This document shows, piece after piece, positions 16,226-24,733 of a stretch of 64,000 bases of DNA. Made by a program: the position numbers and the translations under genes. This DNA comes from Mesorhizobium sp. ZC-5 (GTDB taxonomy: Bacteria > Pseudomonadota > Alphaproteobacteria > Rhizobiales > Rhizobiaceae): positions 248,001 through 312,000 of the forward strand of contig NZ_JAOWPT010000003.1 of NCBI RefSeq assembly GCF_025753855.1. Direction: 5' to 3'. Position 1 is the first letter of the stretch. The number at the start of each line of letters is the position of its first letter. A model generated the notes under the pieces. That model was not told the origin of the DNA. It saw only the letters and a list, made by a program, of their open reading frames with translations, and did not search any database.

Positions 16226-17524
16226 TCAAGCGCCTGTCACGCGCCAGATCACGTCGCCGACGTCGTCTGCCACCAGCAGCGAACCGTCCGGTCCGATCGC
16301 CACGCCGACCGGCCTGCCGTAGGACACCCGCTCGTCCAGGGAGAGGAAACCGCTGAGAATGTCGCGCACCGGACCGGCAGGTTTTCCGTTCTCGAACGGC
16401 ACGAACACCACTTTGTAGCCGCTGAGCGTGCTGCGGTTCCACGAACCGTGCTGGCCGATGATCATGCCATCGGGGAAGCCGGGCAGCGTTCCGGCGGGGT
16501 GCCAGCACAGGCCGAGCGAAGCGGTATGCCCGCCGAGCGCGAAATCGGGCGTCAGTGCGACCGCAACAAGTGTTGGATCCTGCGGAACCCGGCCATCCAC
16601 GGTCTTTCCCCAGTAGCAATAGGGCCAGCCGTAGAAGCCGCCGTCGCGGACCGAGGTCAGGTAGTCGGGCGGCGTCTCGTCGCCGAGGCCGTCACGCTCG
16701 TTGACGACGGTCCACAGCGCGCCGGTCGTCGGCTCCCACGCCAGGCCGACGGGGTTGCGCAGGCCAGAGGCGAAGATGCGGCTGTCGCCGGTCTCGATGT
16801 CCAGCTCGTAGATGCACGCCCGGCCCTCTTCAGCCTCCATGCCTTTGTCGCCAATATTGCTCAGCGAACCGACGCCGGCGTAGAGCTTGCGCCCGTCCGG
16901 GCTCGCCAGCAGGCTGCGCGTCCAGTGCCCGCCGGACTTGAAGTCGACAAGCTTGCGCCCGGATGAGTCGATACGGCTGGCCCCGGCCGTGTAGGGGAAG
17001 GCGACGACACCGTCGGTGTTGCCGACATAAAAAGTGTCGCCGAGCTGAGCCATGCCGAACGGCTGGTTCAGCCTGTCCATAAACACTTCGCGGGTTTCGG
17101 CCACGCCATCGCCGTCGGCATCGCGCAGGAGAGTGATGCGGTTGGGACTGACGCCGGTGGCGGCGGCGCGCTGCATGGTGCTCGCCATGGCATAGTCGAA
17201 AACCGACTTGATGCCGCCCGGCTCGCTCAACGCCTCGGCGGTCAGCACGTCGCCATTGGGCAGGACATGGATCCAGCGCGGGTGCTTGAGGCCCGGCGCG
17301 AAGGCGTTGACCTTGAGACCGGGAGCCGCGACGGGCGTCCGTCCCGCCGTCCACCCCCTGGCCGTGGGCATTTTGAGCGTCGGAATGCCTTGCGGCTTCG
17401 CCTGCGGGATGTTGGGCGCGCTGCCGAAAGCTGGCTCCAGGGTGCCATCGGCGCGGTGTCGCAGGAATATCGCGCCCGCGCCGACCAAAGCCACCAGACG
17501 AGCAAAAATGCTTGAAAAACTCAT
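16226..17524 (-). CDS. PQQ-dependent sugar dehydrogenase / sorbosone dehydrogenase-like beta-propeller protein
   Basis: 432 residues. An N-terminal hydrophobic segment (FARLVALVGAGAIF) acts as a signal or anchor and places the protein in the periplasm. The body is a six-bladed propeller of the soluble glucose dehydrogenase type: HPRWIHVLPNGDVLTAE, FGMAQLGDTFYVGNTDG, and GLRNPVGLAWEPTTGALW followed by VNERDGLGDE, with GFYGWPYCYWG and GQHGSWNRS near the active face. PQQ genes are not in the window. The substrate is unknown, since such proteins are often annotated as L-sorbosone dehydrogenase without proof. An AGGAAG Shine-Dalgarno supports ATG 17524. Confidence 0.85.
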   Translation of the reverse strand: MSFSSIFARLVALVGAGAIFLRHRADGTLEPAFGSAPNIPQAKPQGIPTLKMPTARGWTAGRTPVAAPGLKVNAFAPGLKHPRWIHVLPNGDVLTAEALSEPGGIKSVFDYAMASTMQRAAATGVSPNRITLLRDADGDGVAETREVFMDRLNQPFGMAQLGDTFYVGNTDGVVAFPYTAGASRIDSSGRKLVDFKSGGHWTRSLLASPDGRKLYAGVGSLSNIGDKGMEAEEGRACIYELDIETGDSRIFASGLRNPVGLAWEPTTGALWTVVNERDGLGDETPPDYLTSVRDGGFYGWPYCYWGKTVDGRVPQDPTLVAVALTPDFALGGHTASLGLCWHPAGTLPGFPDGMIIGQHGSWNRSTLSGYKVVFVPFENGKPAGPVRDILSGFLSLDERVSYGRPVGVAIGPDGSLLVADDVGDVIWRVTGA

Positions 17525-17654
17525 CGTATCTTCCTGTGATTTGCGTGCAAGCTACACGACCCGGGTGAGGGGTGGAACCACCGAGATGGCACTGTTATCG
17601 TTTGTACGATGCGGCGTTCGGCCGACCGGCGACGCAAGGGAGAACAGCAGCGCG

Positions 17655-18131
17655 ATGAATGCCCCGAACCGGAAGAGAACCGATTGCGCGTCCCGTATCA
17701 TCAATGCTTCGCCGCAATCCATCTATCGGGCCTTCATCGACCCCGAAGCGCTGACATCCTGGCTGCCGCCGCAAGGCATGACGGGTCGGATGCATGCCTT
17801 CGATGCCAGGCCGGGCGGATCCTACAGGATGACGCTGACCTACCAGGACGCAGGACACGCGGGAAAGACCTCGGAGAATTCCGACACCGTCGGCGGAAGG
17901 TTTCTGGAACTCGTCCCGAACGAAAAGATCGTCCAGGAGGTCGAGTTCCAGTCAGACGACGCGGCGTTTGCCGGCACGATGACGATGACCTGGTCGATTG
18001 CGGCGGTGCCGGGAGGCAGCGAAGTGACCATCCGCTGCGAGAACGTGCCGGAGGGAATACGCAAGGAGGACCACGACGCCGGCCTCAAATCCAGCCTGGA
18101 CAATCTCGCCGCGTTTACCGAACTTGCCTGA
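17655..18131 (+). CDS. SRPBCC (AHSA1-like) protein
   Basis: 158 residues from ATG 17655. It has the START/AHSA1-like fold: an opening ASRIINASPQSIYRAFIDPE segment, then W-L-P-P-Q-G-M-T, strands rich in Phe and Thr, and a long C-terminal helix (GLKSSLDNLAAFTEL). Proteins of this type bind hydrophobic ligands in a deep cavity; many bacterial ones are part of stress-response pairs with an ArsR repressor, but no ArsR gene is adjacent here. A GGGAGA Shine-Dalgarno is present upstream. It is convergent with the DUF308 membrane protein. Confidence 0.82.
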   Translation: MNAPNRKRTDCASRIINASPQSIYRAFIDPEALTSWLPPQGMTGRMHAFDARPGGSYRMTLTYQDAGHAGKTSENSDTVGGRFLELVPNEKIVQEVEFQSDDAAFAGTMTMTWSIAAVPGGSEVTIRCENVPEGIRKEDHDAGLKSSLDNLAAFTELA

Positions 18132-18140
18132 AGTCAGGAC

Positions 18141-18728
18141 TCATTTGCCACTGCCCGACTGGGCAGCACCTGCGGCATCTACGTTGCGATAGGCTGCGAC
18201 GGCAAGCCAGATCGCGGAAAGCAGGAAGTAGAACGCGCCGAACGCCGCATAGGGGACGATGTCCAGAATCGTCGGCGCAACTGTGCCGAGGGATCGGCTG
18301 ATCATGAAGCCGCCGGCGAGCGCCGACTGCGCTCCGCTCAGCACCATCGGCCACTGTGCGCCGTAGTGACGCCAACGTCTCACCCCCGTGTACAGCTGCA
18401 GCAGGCCCGAGAGGATCGCCCATACCCCGAACACCGCCAGAACGGCATAGATGCTGTTGCTGAGCGCCACGATCACGGCGAGCACCGTTATCGTGCTGAC
18501 CACGACATTGAGTGCCTGGGACGGGTTGGCTTTCAGGCCGCCGTTCACGCGGGCGTCGACCAGATTGGCGAAGGCGTCCCATGCCGGGTAGATCACGAGC
18601 AGGAATGCGGCGGGGCCAGGTTGCCCGCTGAAGAGAATGGCGGCGGCGATCCACGCGATGGAGAATATGGCGCGCACGAAGTAATAGGATCGCAGCCAGT
18701 TGGACTGGATCGAAGATTGGGTTTGCAT
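18141..18728 (-). CDS. DUF308 / HdeD-like membrane protein
   Basis: 195 residues with five to six hydrophobic helices arranged as hairpins, for example YYFVRAIFSIAWIAAAILF, VVVSTITVLAVIVAL and PYAAFGAFYFLLSAIWLA. The pairs of helices separated by short loops and the AVLAVFGVWAILSGLLQL segment fit the DUF308/HdeD family, inner-membrane proteins linked to acid or membrane stress in some bacteria. An AAGGAAC Shine-Dalgarno supports ATG 18728. The gene is divergent from a TetR repressor with two related palindromes between them, so it is the probable target of that regulator. Confidence 0.75.
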   Translation of the reverse strand: MQTQSSIQSNWLRSYYFVRAIFSIAWIAAAILFSGQPGPAAFLLVIYPAWDAFANLVDARVNGGLKANPSQALNVVVSTITVLAVIVALSNSIYAVLAVFGVWAILSGLLQLYTGVRRWRHYGAQWPMVLSGAQSALAGGFMISRSLGTVAPTILDIVPYAAFGAFYFLLSAIWLAVAAYRNVDAAGAAQSGSGK

Positions 18729-18747
18729 TGGTATGTTCCTTGTTGAC

Positions 18748-18769
18748 GCCTACCTTCTAGTAGGGAGGC
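18748..18769. promoter_or_regulatory. TetR operator, copy 1 (DUF308 side)
   Basis: A 22-bp near-perfect palindrome: the left half GCCTACCTTCT and right half AGTAGGGAGGC match at 9 of 11 positions. It lies 20 bp upstream of the DUF308 start codon and shares its GCCTACC arm with the second copy near the TetR gene. Confidence 0.65.
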
Positions 18770-18842
18770 AATTTTTGAGTCAACCGGGTCCGGGAACACC
18801 TTCTTGTGAGACGCGGGAACGATGCGGAAGTCTTGACAAACT

Positions 18843-18860
18843 GCCTACCAGTAGGTAGGC
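18843..18860. promoter_or_regulatory. TetR operator, copy 2 (autoregulatory position)
   Basis: GCCTACC-AGTA-GGTAGGC, perfect 7-bp arms. It begins 4 bp after a TTGACA hexamer (18833-18838) and ends just before the TetR start, so binding would block the regulator's own promoter. Confidence 0.7.
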
Positions 18861-18866
18861 GGAAGC

Positions 18867-19454
18867 ATGAAATCAATGACTTCGACCCCGGAGAAAATTC
18901 TAGACGTCGCGCAATCTCTCATTGTGAAGGGAGGCTACAACGGGTTCAGTTATGCCGACATCTCGGCTGCGATCGGCATCAGGAAAGCGAGCATCCACCA
19001 TCATTTTCCGACGAAAGCCGAGTTGGTCTCGGCGCTGGTGGATCGTTACAACCAGCAGGCAGACGCGGGTTTGAAGTCTCTTCGACAGCAGTTCTCAAAC
19101 CCTGCCGAGCAACTGCAGACCTATTTGAACTACTGGCAGACATGCATTCGCGATGCCGCGCCGCCCTTCTGCGTCTGTGCGATGCTCGCCGGCGAAATGC
19201 AGATGCTGCCCGAAGAGGTAGAATCACGCGTTCGTGTCCATTTCCGTAGTCTCGCGAACTGGCTTGCGTCGGTGCTGCAGGCCGGAATGGAGCTGGACCT
19301 GTTCCGATTGGACAAGCGGCCGGAAGAGGTGGCCCAGATGCTGATGGCCTCGGTTCATGGGGCAATGCTCTCTGCGCGGGCGTTCAGCGATCCCGAACTG
19401 TTCACCACAATCGTCACCCCCCAGGTCGCCAGGCTGCGAGCACCGGGGTGCTAG
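18867..19454 (+). CDS. TetR/AcrR family transcriptional regulator
   Basis: 195 residues. Residues 8-60 are the TetR helix-turn-helix domain (ILDVAQSLIVKGGYNGFSY, then AAIGIRKASIHHHFPTKAEL). The helical ligand domain follows, with several cysteines around residue 90 (CIRDAAPPFCVCAML) that could sense electrophiles or oxidants, though this is only a suggestion. ATG 18867 is used, but an in-frame ATG at 18876 has better spacing from GGAAG (18861-18865). It is divergent from the DUF308 gene, with matching palindromes in front of each gene. Confidence 0.93.
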   Translation: MKSMTSTPEKILDVAQSLIVKGGYNGFSYADISAAIGIRKASIHHHFPTKAELVSALVDRYNQQADAGLKSLRQQFSNPAEQLQTYLNYWQTCIRDAAPPFCVCAMLAGEMQMLPEEVESRVRVHFRSLANWLASVLQAGMELDLFRLDKRPEEVAQMLMASVHGAMLSARAFSDPELFTTIVTPQVARLRAPGC

Positions 19455-19618
19455 TCGCGAACCCATAAATCGGGAACGACCGAGATGGGGTGGAAAGCAG
19501 GTTTCCGCAGATCGCAAATTCACCTGTCCGGTTTGCCCGATCTAATTTCGGTCCGAATTGCATTACGCTCTGGAATCACTGGGGTCGGATTCGATCGGTT
19601 GTTTCCCGGAGGGCCGCC

Positions 19619-20371
19619 ATGCACTACTGGAACTGGTTCGACATTGCCTTTCCCTGGATTGGCGGCGTTGGCGCAATCGTCCTGGCGGTCCTGCTTTTTG
19701 CAACTGACCGTCTCCGGAGCGATCCAAGCCGCTCGCGATGGCATGACTGGGTGTGGTTATCCTGGCTCGGGGTGGTGGCCTATCTGCTTCACAACTTCGA
19801 AGAATACGGCATCGATCTGCTCGGGACATTCCATGCATTTCCGGACATGATTTGCGCACAGCTCGGTTTGCCGCCTTATCCGAATTGTCCGATCCCACCG
19901 GTGTTTTTCCTGGCGGTCAATATAACTGCGTTCTGGATCGCGGCTCCCCTTGCAGCCCTGTTGAGCCGACGACACCCGCTTGTCGGGCTTTCTGTCTACG
20001 GCATCATGATGATCAACGCTCTGTTACATATGGTGGCCGCGCTTGGGGGTAATTTCGGTGGAGGATTTTTGACTTCATTACTTTTCGCGGCCCTGGCCGT
20101 GTGGATCATCCGCGCCTGCTTCGGTCCAGGCCGAATGAGCTACGGCGCGCTCGCGCTTCTTGTGGCTGGTGGGATCATTGTTCACATCGTTTTGGCGGCC
20201 CCGCTGTTGCTGTTTCTCAATCTTGGCATGAGCACGGCCGTGCTTGTCTTGCTGCAACTGGCGAATCCCTTCCTGCTGATGCTCATCCTGTGGCTTGGTG
20301 AGCGGTGGCGTGATGGGAAACTGATCTCGAGCCCGCGAAACCAACTGACCTCAAGAGCGGCGCGGACCTAA
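19619..20371 (+). CDS. HXXEE domain membrane protein
   Basis: 250 residues from ATG 19619, which has a GGAGGG Shine-Dalgarno; the upstream in-frame extension has no signal. Six to seven hydrophobic segments cross the membrane. The family signature H-x-x-E-E occurs as HNFEEYG about 65 residues in. Its histidine and two glutamates suggest a membrane-embedded metal site. The segment MMINALLHMVAALGG adds another polar helix. The function of the family is unknown. The gene lies between the TetR gene and a convergent hydrolase. Confidence 0.78.
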   Translation: MHYWNWFDIAFPWIGGVGAIVLAVLLFATDRLRSDPSRSRWHDWVWLSWLGVVAYLLHNFEEYGIDLLGTFHAFPDMICAQLGLPPYPNCPIPPVFFLAVNITAFWIAAPLAALLSRRHPLVGLSVYGIMMINALLHMVAALGGNFGGGFLTSLLFAALAVWIIRACFGPGRMSYGALALLVAGGIIVHIVLAAPLLLFLNLGMSTAVLVLLQLANPFLLMLILWLGERWRDGKLISSPRNQLTSRAART

Positions 20372-20443
20372 CCGCGAATCTCCGCTTTGAGGTCTAGGGA
20401 GCGGTCGGACCGCTTCTAGCCGTATTTCATATAAAAGCAGCCG

Positions 20444-21331
20444 TTAGCTTTCTGCCTTCTCATATTGCACATTGACGATGAAGTTTCGCATCACGCGCGC
20501 GCATTCCTCGTAGTGCGTCTCAAGCAGCAGATGGGTGCCGTCGTAGAGGTGCATGTCGATCCGGTCGAGATCCTTGGCATAAGCGTAGGCCTCTTCGATT
20601 TCATAGTACGGGTCGTGTCGCCCCCACAGCAGCAGCGCGGGGGGTCGATGATCGCGATGGTAGGCTGCATATTCCGGGAAGCGAGCCACATGCGAACTGT
20701 AATCGGAAAAGATACGGAGTTGGATTTCGACGCGTCCCGGCTGGCTCATGCGCTCCCAGTCGAGATGCCAGCCTTCAGGGGCAACAAGCGGCACGAGGCT
20801 ATCCGGGATATCGCCGACATAGGTATGCTTGACGCCCTCGAAGTTGAGCCATTCTGGAAGTCTGGCAAGGTTTGCGGGAGTGGGGTCGGCCCAGTATGAC
20901 TTGACCAGATCCCAGGGTGCCCCAAGGCCCTCTTCATGGGCATTGCCATTCTGAATGATAAGCCCGAGCACGCGTTCGGGGTATTTCAGCGCCAAGGCAT
21001 AGGCGACGGGCGATCCGAAATCGTGGACGTAAAGGAAAAACCGATCCATGCCGACCTCGCGCATCAACGCGTCGATAGTTTCGGCCATGGCATTGAAGGT
21101 GTAGGGATAGTCATCGGGCGCTTCTGTAAAGCCGAAGCCCGGCAGGTCCGGGGCGACAACATGCGCGACTTCGGACAGCGGGCCAATGACGTGGCGGAAA
21201 TAAAACGACGAGCAGGGTTGGCCGTGCAGAAGCAGCAGCCCCGGCGCTCCGCGCCGTCCCGCTTCCCGATAGAAAAGGTCTACGCCATCCACATTAACGG
21301 TGTGATGTCTGGTTTTCTCATTGGTCTGCAT
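20444..21331 (-). CDS. Alpha/beta hydrolase, haloalkane dehalogenase/epoxide hydrolase-like
   Basis: 295 residues with an alpha/beta-hydrolase fold. The oxyanion motif is LLHGQPCSS. The nucleophile elbow reads VHDFGSPVA, so the nucleophile is Asp104, not Ser. This is typical of haloalkane and haloacetate dehalogenases and epoxide hydrolases. The acid is D240 (WGRHDPYYE) and the base H267 (DGTHLLLE). The protein is probably cytosolic, with an unknown substrate. A GGAGG Shine-Dalgarno precedes ATG 21331. It is divergent from a CGNR-type putative regulator across a 103-bp gap with a large inverted repeat. Confidence 0.88.
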   Translation of the reverse strand: MQTNEKTRHHTVNVDGVDLFYREAGRRGAPGLLLLHGQPCSSFYFRHVIGPLSEVAHVVAPDLPGFGFTEAPDDYPYTFNAMAETIDALMREVGMDRFFLYVHDFGSPVAYALALKYPERVLGLIIQNGNAHEEGLGAPWDLVKSYWADPTPANLARLPEWLNFEGVKHTYVGDIPDSLVPLVAPEGWHLDWERMSQPGRVEIQLRIFSDYSSHVARFPEYAAYHRDHRPPALLLWGRHDPYYEIEEAYAYAKDLDRIDMHLYDGTHLLLETHYEECARVMRNFIVNVQYEKAES

Positions 21332-21383
21332 GGGGCCTCCTAGACTGCTATCCTTGGCCAGAAAAACCGATTAAACCCAATAT

Positions 21384-21416
21384 AGCGGTTATCTGTTAGG
21401 CAACCGGATAACTGCT
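21384..21416. promoter_or_regulatory. Inverted repeat between hydrolase and CGNR genes
   Basis: AGCGGTTATC (21384-21393) and GATAACTGCT (21407-21416) match at 9 of 10 positions around a 13-bp spacer. It sits about 20 bp before the CGNR start and 53 bp before the hydrolase start, a good place for a shared operator. Confidence 0.55.
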
Positions 21417-21434
21417 CTTATATGGTTAGGTTCC

Positions 21435-22037
21435 ATGCCAAATAATTTGGATACCGTCTGGACGCGCGGACATTTCATAGGTGGCCATCCGGCGGTTGAC
21501 TTCACCAACGCCGTCTTCACCCGCCACATGCCCGGCGACGACAACGATTTGTTGAACTCCCCACGAGATGTCGGAAACTGGCTTCATTTCGCTGGACTGG
21601 CCACGAAAGCTCAGGCGAACGCGATTTCGGATATCCAGGCCCCGGCGTTTCTGGGAAGCGTTCGGGAATTGCGAGAGACATCCTTTTCGGTTTTCGATGC
21701 GCTTGCCGCCGGGAAACCACCATCGACGGAGGCGCTAGGCCTCTTGTTCGAACGGGCAGCGAAAGGGCTTTCGGGAGGAGGGCTCAAGCTGGTCGAAACC
21801 GACGCCGCACCGCAAATTGTGCGCTTTGATGATCCCAAAGCCATTGTCGCTTTTTTTACAACCATCTCGATCGAGGCGTACTTCGCTTTGCCACGAGAGA
21901 GGCTGCATGCCTGCCCTCGGTGTGGCTGGCTTTTTGTCGACACATCACGAGGCGGAAGGCGGCGGTGGTGCAGCATGCAGACTTGCGGCAACCGCGAGAA
22001 AGCATCGCGGCACAAAGAAAAGGCTGATGATCAGTAG
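21435..22037 (+). CDS. CGNR zinc-finger (ABATE domain) putative regulator
   Basis: 200 residues. The N-terminal 145 residues form the ABATE (putative stress-induced regulator) domain, opening GGHPAVDFTNAVF. The C-terminal 45 residues are the CGNR zinc finger: C160 and C163 (CPRCGWLF), then C179 and C184 in a basic segment, with the C-G-N-R name motif at 184-187. Such proteins are thought to be DNA-binding regulators, and the finger would contact DNA. It is divergent from the dehalogenase-like hydrolase. The Shine-Dalgarno is weak. Confidence 0.88.
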   Translation: MPNNLDTVWTRGHFIGGHPAVDFTNAVFTRHMPGDDNDLLNSPRDVGNWLHFAGLATKAQANAISDIQAPAFLGSVRELRETSFSVFDALAAGKPPSTEALGLLFERAAKGLSGGGLKLVETDAAPQIVRFDDPKAIVAFFTTISIEAYFALPRERLHACPRCGWLFVDTSRGGRRRWCSMQTCGNREKASRHKEKADDQ

Positions 22038-22156
22038 ATGCACGCACGAAACGGCCGCTTTTGGAGGCTTGGTCATTTGGCTGCATGTCTCAAACGGGGT
22101 CGGTAGCCGTCATCCGGCCTTTCGCCCGGTTTACAGATACTGGACCCTGGAAGACC

Positions 22157-23071
22157 TCACCGGTAGCCGGTGACGTCCGACGGCTTGCCGGCCTCGCGGA
22201 CTTCGACGAGATAGCGCCAGCAATCAGGGCGCGAGCCGTCGACATCGTCGAAACCGTATTCCTTGGCGATCTGCCCGCTCGACACCGATTGGCCGTTCCA
22301 GCGTGCCTTGTTGTCGTCGGCGGCAAGCGCCGCCACCGCGCGGCCGACGAAGCGCGGCGTCTCCGAAATGGCGAAGTCGGGCTGGTTGGCGATTGCGTCC
22401 CGCCATGTTGGCTCGGTGACGCTGTAATGTTCCAGCATCATTTCCGAGCGCATCCAGCCGGGCGTGATCGACAGGGCCGTGCATCCATGCTTTTCCAGGT
22501 CCTTCGCATGCGCCCAACTCATCCGGTCGGCGGCAACCTTGCAGAGGTCGTAGAAAACCGAGAGCCGATAGCGCGTTTCATTGTAGGCGCGAGTGCCGTC
22601 GGTGACTTCGACAAGCAGGCCGCCGGGGCGTTCGATGAGCAGGGGCAGGGCGTAGTGTGAAGTGATCAAATGCGTGTCGATGGCCAGCCGCAGCATGCGC
22701 AGGCCGTTGTCGAGATTGTGATCCCACACCGGCTTGTTCCATTCGAACAGGTTTTCACCGCCCCATATGTCATTGACCAGGACGTCGAGGCGGCCGTGGT
22801 CACGGCGGATTCTTTCCACCAGCGCTTTCACCGCGTCCTTTTCGAGATGGTCGACGCGAACGGGGATGGCCTTGCCGCCGGCTGCCTCGATGATGCCCGC
22901 CGTCTCGTCGATCGTTTCGGAACGGTTGATTTCGGATTTTTGGTCGCGCGTCGAGCGGCCGGTGACATAGACGGTGGCGCCGGCGGCGCCGAGTTCCACC
23001 GCGATGCCGCGCCCGCCGCCCCGCGTGCCCCCGGTTACAAGTGCGACTTTTCTTTCCAATGGGTTGCTCAT
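22157..23071 (-). CDS. SDR family oxidoreductase (DHRS1-like)
   Basis: 304 residues from ATG 23071, with a GGAGG Shine-Dalgarno; the frame could also start at 23092. The dinucleotide loop is TGGTRGGGRGI. The sequence continues VLVNDIWGGENLFEWNKPVW, where most SDRs have NNAG, and the catalytic pair is Y-D-L-C-K. The W-G-G loop and the C-terminal extension resemble eukaryotic DHRS1 and its bacterial relatives of unknown substrate. It is divergent from a TetR gene that probably controls it. Confidence 0.85.
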   Translation of the reverse strand: MSNPLERKVALVTGGTRGGGRGIAVELGAAGATVYVTGRSTRDQKSEINRSETIDETAGIIEAAGGKAIPVRVDHLEKDAVKALVERIRRDHGRLDVLVNDIWGGENLFEWNKPVWDHNLDNGLRMLRLAIDTHLITSHYALPLLIERPGGLLVEVTDGTRAYNETRYRLSVFYDLCKVAADRMSWAHAKDLEKHGCTALSITPGWMRSEMMLEHYSVTEPTWRDAIANQPDFAISETPRFVGRAVAALAADDNKARWNGQSVSSGQIAKEYGFDDVDGSRPDCWRYLVEVREAGKPSDVTGYR

Positions 23072-23160
23072 GTACTGGCCTCCTGAATGCAAAGCTGTAG
23101 CGTTCGCCGCGTTGGCGGCGCTTGCTATTTCGGGGTGAGTGACGTATATAAACTAATAAT

Positions 23161-23172
23161 CATTTATAAATG
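23161..23172. promoter_or_regulatory. Perfect palindrome ahead of TetR gene
   Basis: CATTTATAAATG, a perfect 12-bp palindrome in the AT-rich gap between the SDR gene and the divergent TetR gene. It ends directly before the regulator's start codon, as expected of an autoregulatory operator. Confidence 0.5.
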
Positions 23173-23174
23173 GA

Positions 23175-23747
23175 TTGCAAGTGCCAAGACGCAAGTCGCT
23201 TTCGGATGCAGATCTCCTCGACCGCGTGCTGACGCTGATGCGCCGGTCGGGGCCGCAGGGCGTTACCTTTGCCGCCGCCGCCACCGAAACCGGGCTCTCG
23301 GGCCCGACGCTGGTGCAGCGTTTCGGCACGCGGGACGGCCTGTTGCACGCTGCGCTGCTGCGAGCCTGGGATCTGCTCGACCAGCGTACTGAAGCAGCAA
23401 TCGCGGCCGAGCCGGCGACCCCGGCAGGCGCCGTTGCCATCCTGGTCACGCTGTCCGGCGATTTCGGCTCCGGCGAAAACTATGCGGAAGGCCTGCTGGT
23501 CCTGCGCGAGGACTTGAGGAACGCGGAGCTGAGGGCGCGCGGCGACCGATGGGGAAAGCGGCTGGCCGAAGCACTCGGCCGGTGTTTGGGCGATGCAAGC
23601 GGCCCACGGCCGGACCTTGGAAAACTGCTGGCGTCGCAATGGCAGGGCGCATTGCTGTGGTGGGGGTTTTCGCGCAACGGCACCCCGGCGGAAGCTGTCA
23701 AGGAAGGCCTGATCGCCCTCTGCCGCTCCATCGGGAGGGACGTCTGA
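23175..23747 (+). CDS. TetR family transcriptional regulator (non-ATG start)
   Basis: 190 residues. The helix-turn-helix is LLDRVLTLMRRSGPQGVTFA followed by GLSGPTLVQRFGTRDGLLHAAL. No ATG is available: the frame can open only at TTG 23175 or GTG 23181, and neither has a Shine-Dalgarno, so the mRNA may have a very short leader. The remainder is a ligand-binding helical domain with a Trp-rich segment (QWQGALLWWGF). It is divergent from the DHRS1-like SDR, the likely regulated gene. The start is uncertain by two codons. Confidence 0.85.
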   Translation: MQVPRRKSLSDADLLDRVLTLMRRSGPQGVTFAAAATETGLSGPTLVQRFGTRDGLLHAALLRAWDLLDQRTEAAIAAEPATPAGAVAILVTLSGDFGSGENYAEGLLVLREDLRNAELRARGDRWGKRLAEALGRCLGDASGPRPDLGKLLASQWQGALLWWGFSRNGTPAEAVKEGLIALCRSIGRDV

Positions 23748-23756
23748 GCGGACAAC

Positions 23757-24623
23757 TCAGTCGCGGCCTGGCGCAGTTTCACCGGCCAGCCATTCGACCG
23801 TCCATTTGGCGTGCGGGCTCTCCGCCAGAAGCGTTTTTAGCGCTGGCAGCAGGCTGCGCAATTCCGCCTCCAGCGGGTAGGGCGGGTTGACCACGATCAT
23901 GCCGGTGCCGTCGAGCCGCGGCTCAGGCGAGGGCGGCCGTACCTCGAAGCGGATGTCGAGGATCTTTGCAATGCCGGTCTCCACCAGATCAGCGCGGAAC
24001 CGGTTGACGGCAGTGCGGTCCTTCAGCGGATACCAGAGCGCGAAGATGCCGCCCGGCCAGCGCCGGTGCGCCCTGGCAAGGCCATCGACCAGCCGGTCGA
24101 ATTCGCCTTCCTGTTCAAACGGCGGATCGATCAGCACCAGCCCGCGCTTCTCCTTGGGCGGCAGATGCGCGCCGAGAGCGAGCCAGCCGTCGAGTTCGAT
24201 GACGCGCGCCTGGAAATCGCCGGCAAAGCGCTCCCTGAGAAGTGCAGCGTCAGCGGGATGCAGTTCGATCGCCGACAGCCGGTCCTGCTTGCGCAGGAGA
24301 TGGCGCACGATGAGCGGCGAGCCGGGGTAAAAGCGCAACCCACCCTCCGGATTCATCGCGTGAACCGCTCCAAGCAAGGGGCTCAGAAGGTTGGCGATTT
24401 CCGGCTTGAGCGTTGCATCGAGCAGCCTGCCTATGCCGTCCCGCCACTCGCCTGTCTTCCGCGCTTCTTCGGCGGAGAGGTCGTAGAGCCCGATGCCGGC
24501 ATGCGTGTCGACGACGCGGAAGGCTTTTTCCTTCAGCTTCAGGTATTCGACGATGCGGACGAGCACCGCATGCTTGACGACATCGGCGAAATTCCCGGCA
24601 TGATAGGCGTGGCGATAATTCAT
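23757..24623 (-). CDS. rlmJ: 23S rRNA (adenine(2030)-N6)-methyltransferase
   Basis: 288 residues, full length. The opening MNYRHAYHAGNFADVVKH is diagnostic of RlmJ (YhiR). The SAM-binding part has VVDTHAGIGLYDL, and the catalytic motif is IDPPFEQ (family D/N-P-P-F/Y). The enzyme methylates N6 of A2030 in free 23S rRNA. It is cytosolic and conserved in Proteobacteria. It stands alone, divergent from the molybdopterin oxidoreductase gene. Confidence 0.95.
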   Translation of the reverse strand: MNYRHAYHAGNFADVVKHAVLVRIVEYLKLKEKAFRVVDTHAGIGLYDLSAEEARKTGEWRDGIGRLLDATLKPEIANLLSPLLGAVHAMNPEGGLRFYPGSPLIVRHLLRKQDRLSAIELHPADAALLRERFAGDFQARVIELDGWLALGAHLPPKEKRGLVLIDPPFEQEGEFDRLVDGLARAHRRWPGGIFALWYPLKDRTAVNRFRADLVETGIAKILDIRFEVRPPSPEPRLDGTGMIVVNPPYPLEAELRSLLPALKTLLAESPHAKWTVEWLAGETAPGRD

Positions 24624-24733
24624 TTGGGCAGCATCGTCTCCCGAAAATCAGCAGTCAGGGATCAAGATCTGCAACAATCGATTTTCGCAAGCCGCGTCTA
24701 CACGTCCGTAACGAAACCCGCTAGTTTCCAAGC

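Noticed and set aside
20400-20414. Short hairpin AGCGG-TCGGA-CCGCT between convergent genes
   Set aside because: Only five pairs and no T-run; such stems are common by chance at this GC content.
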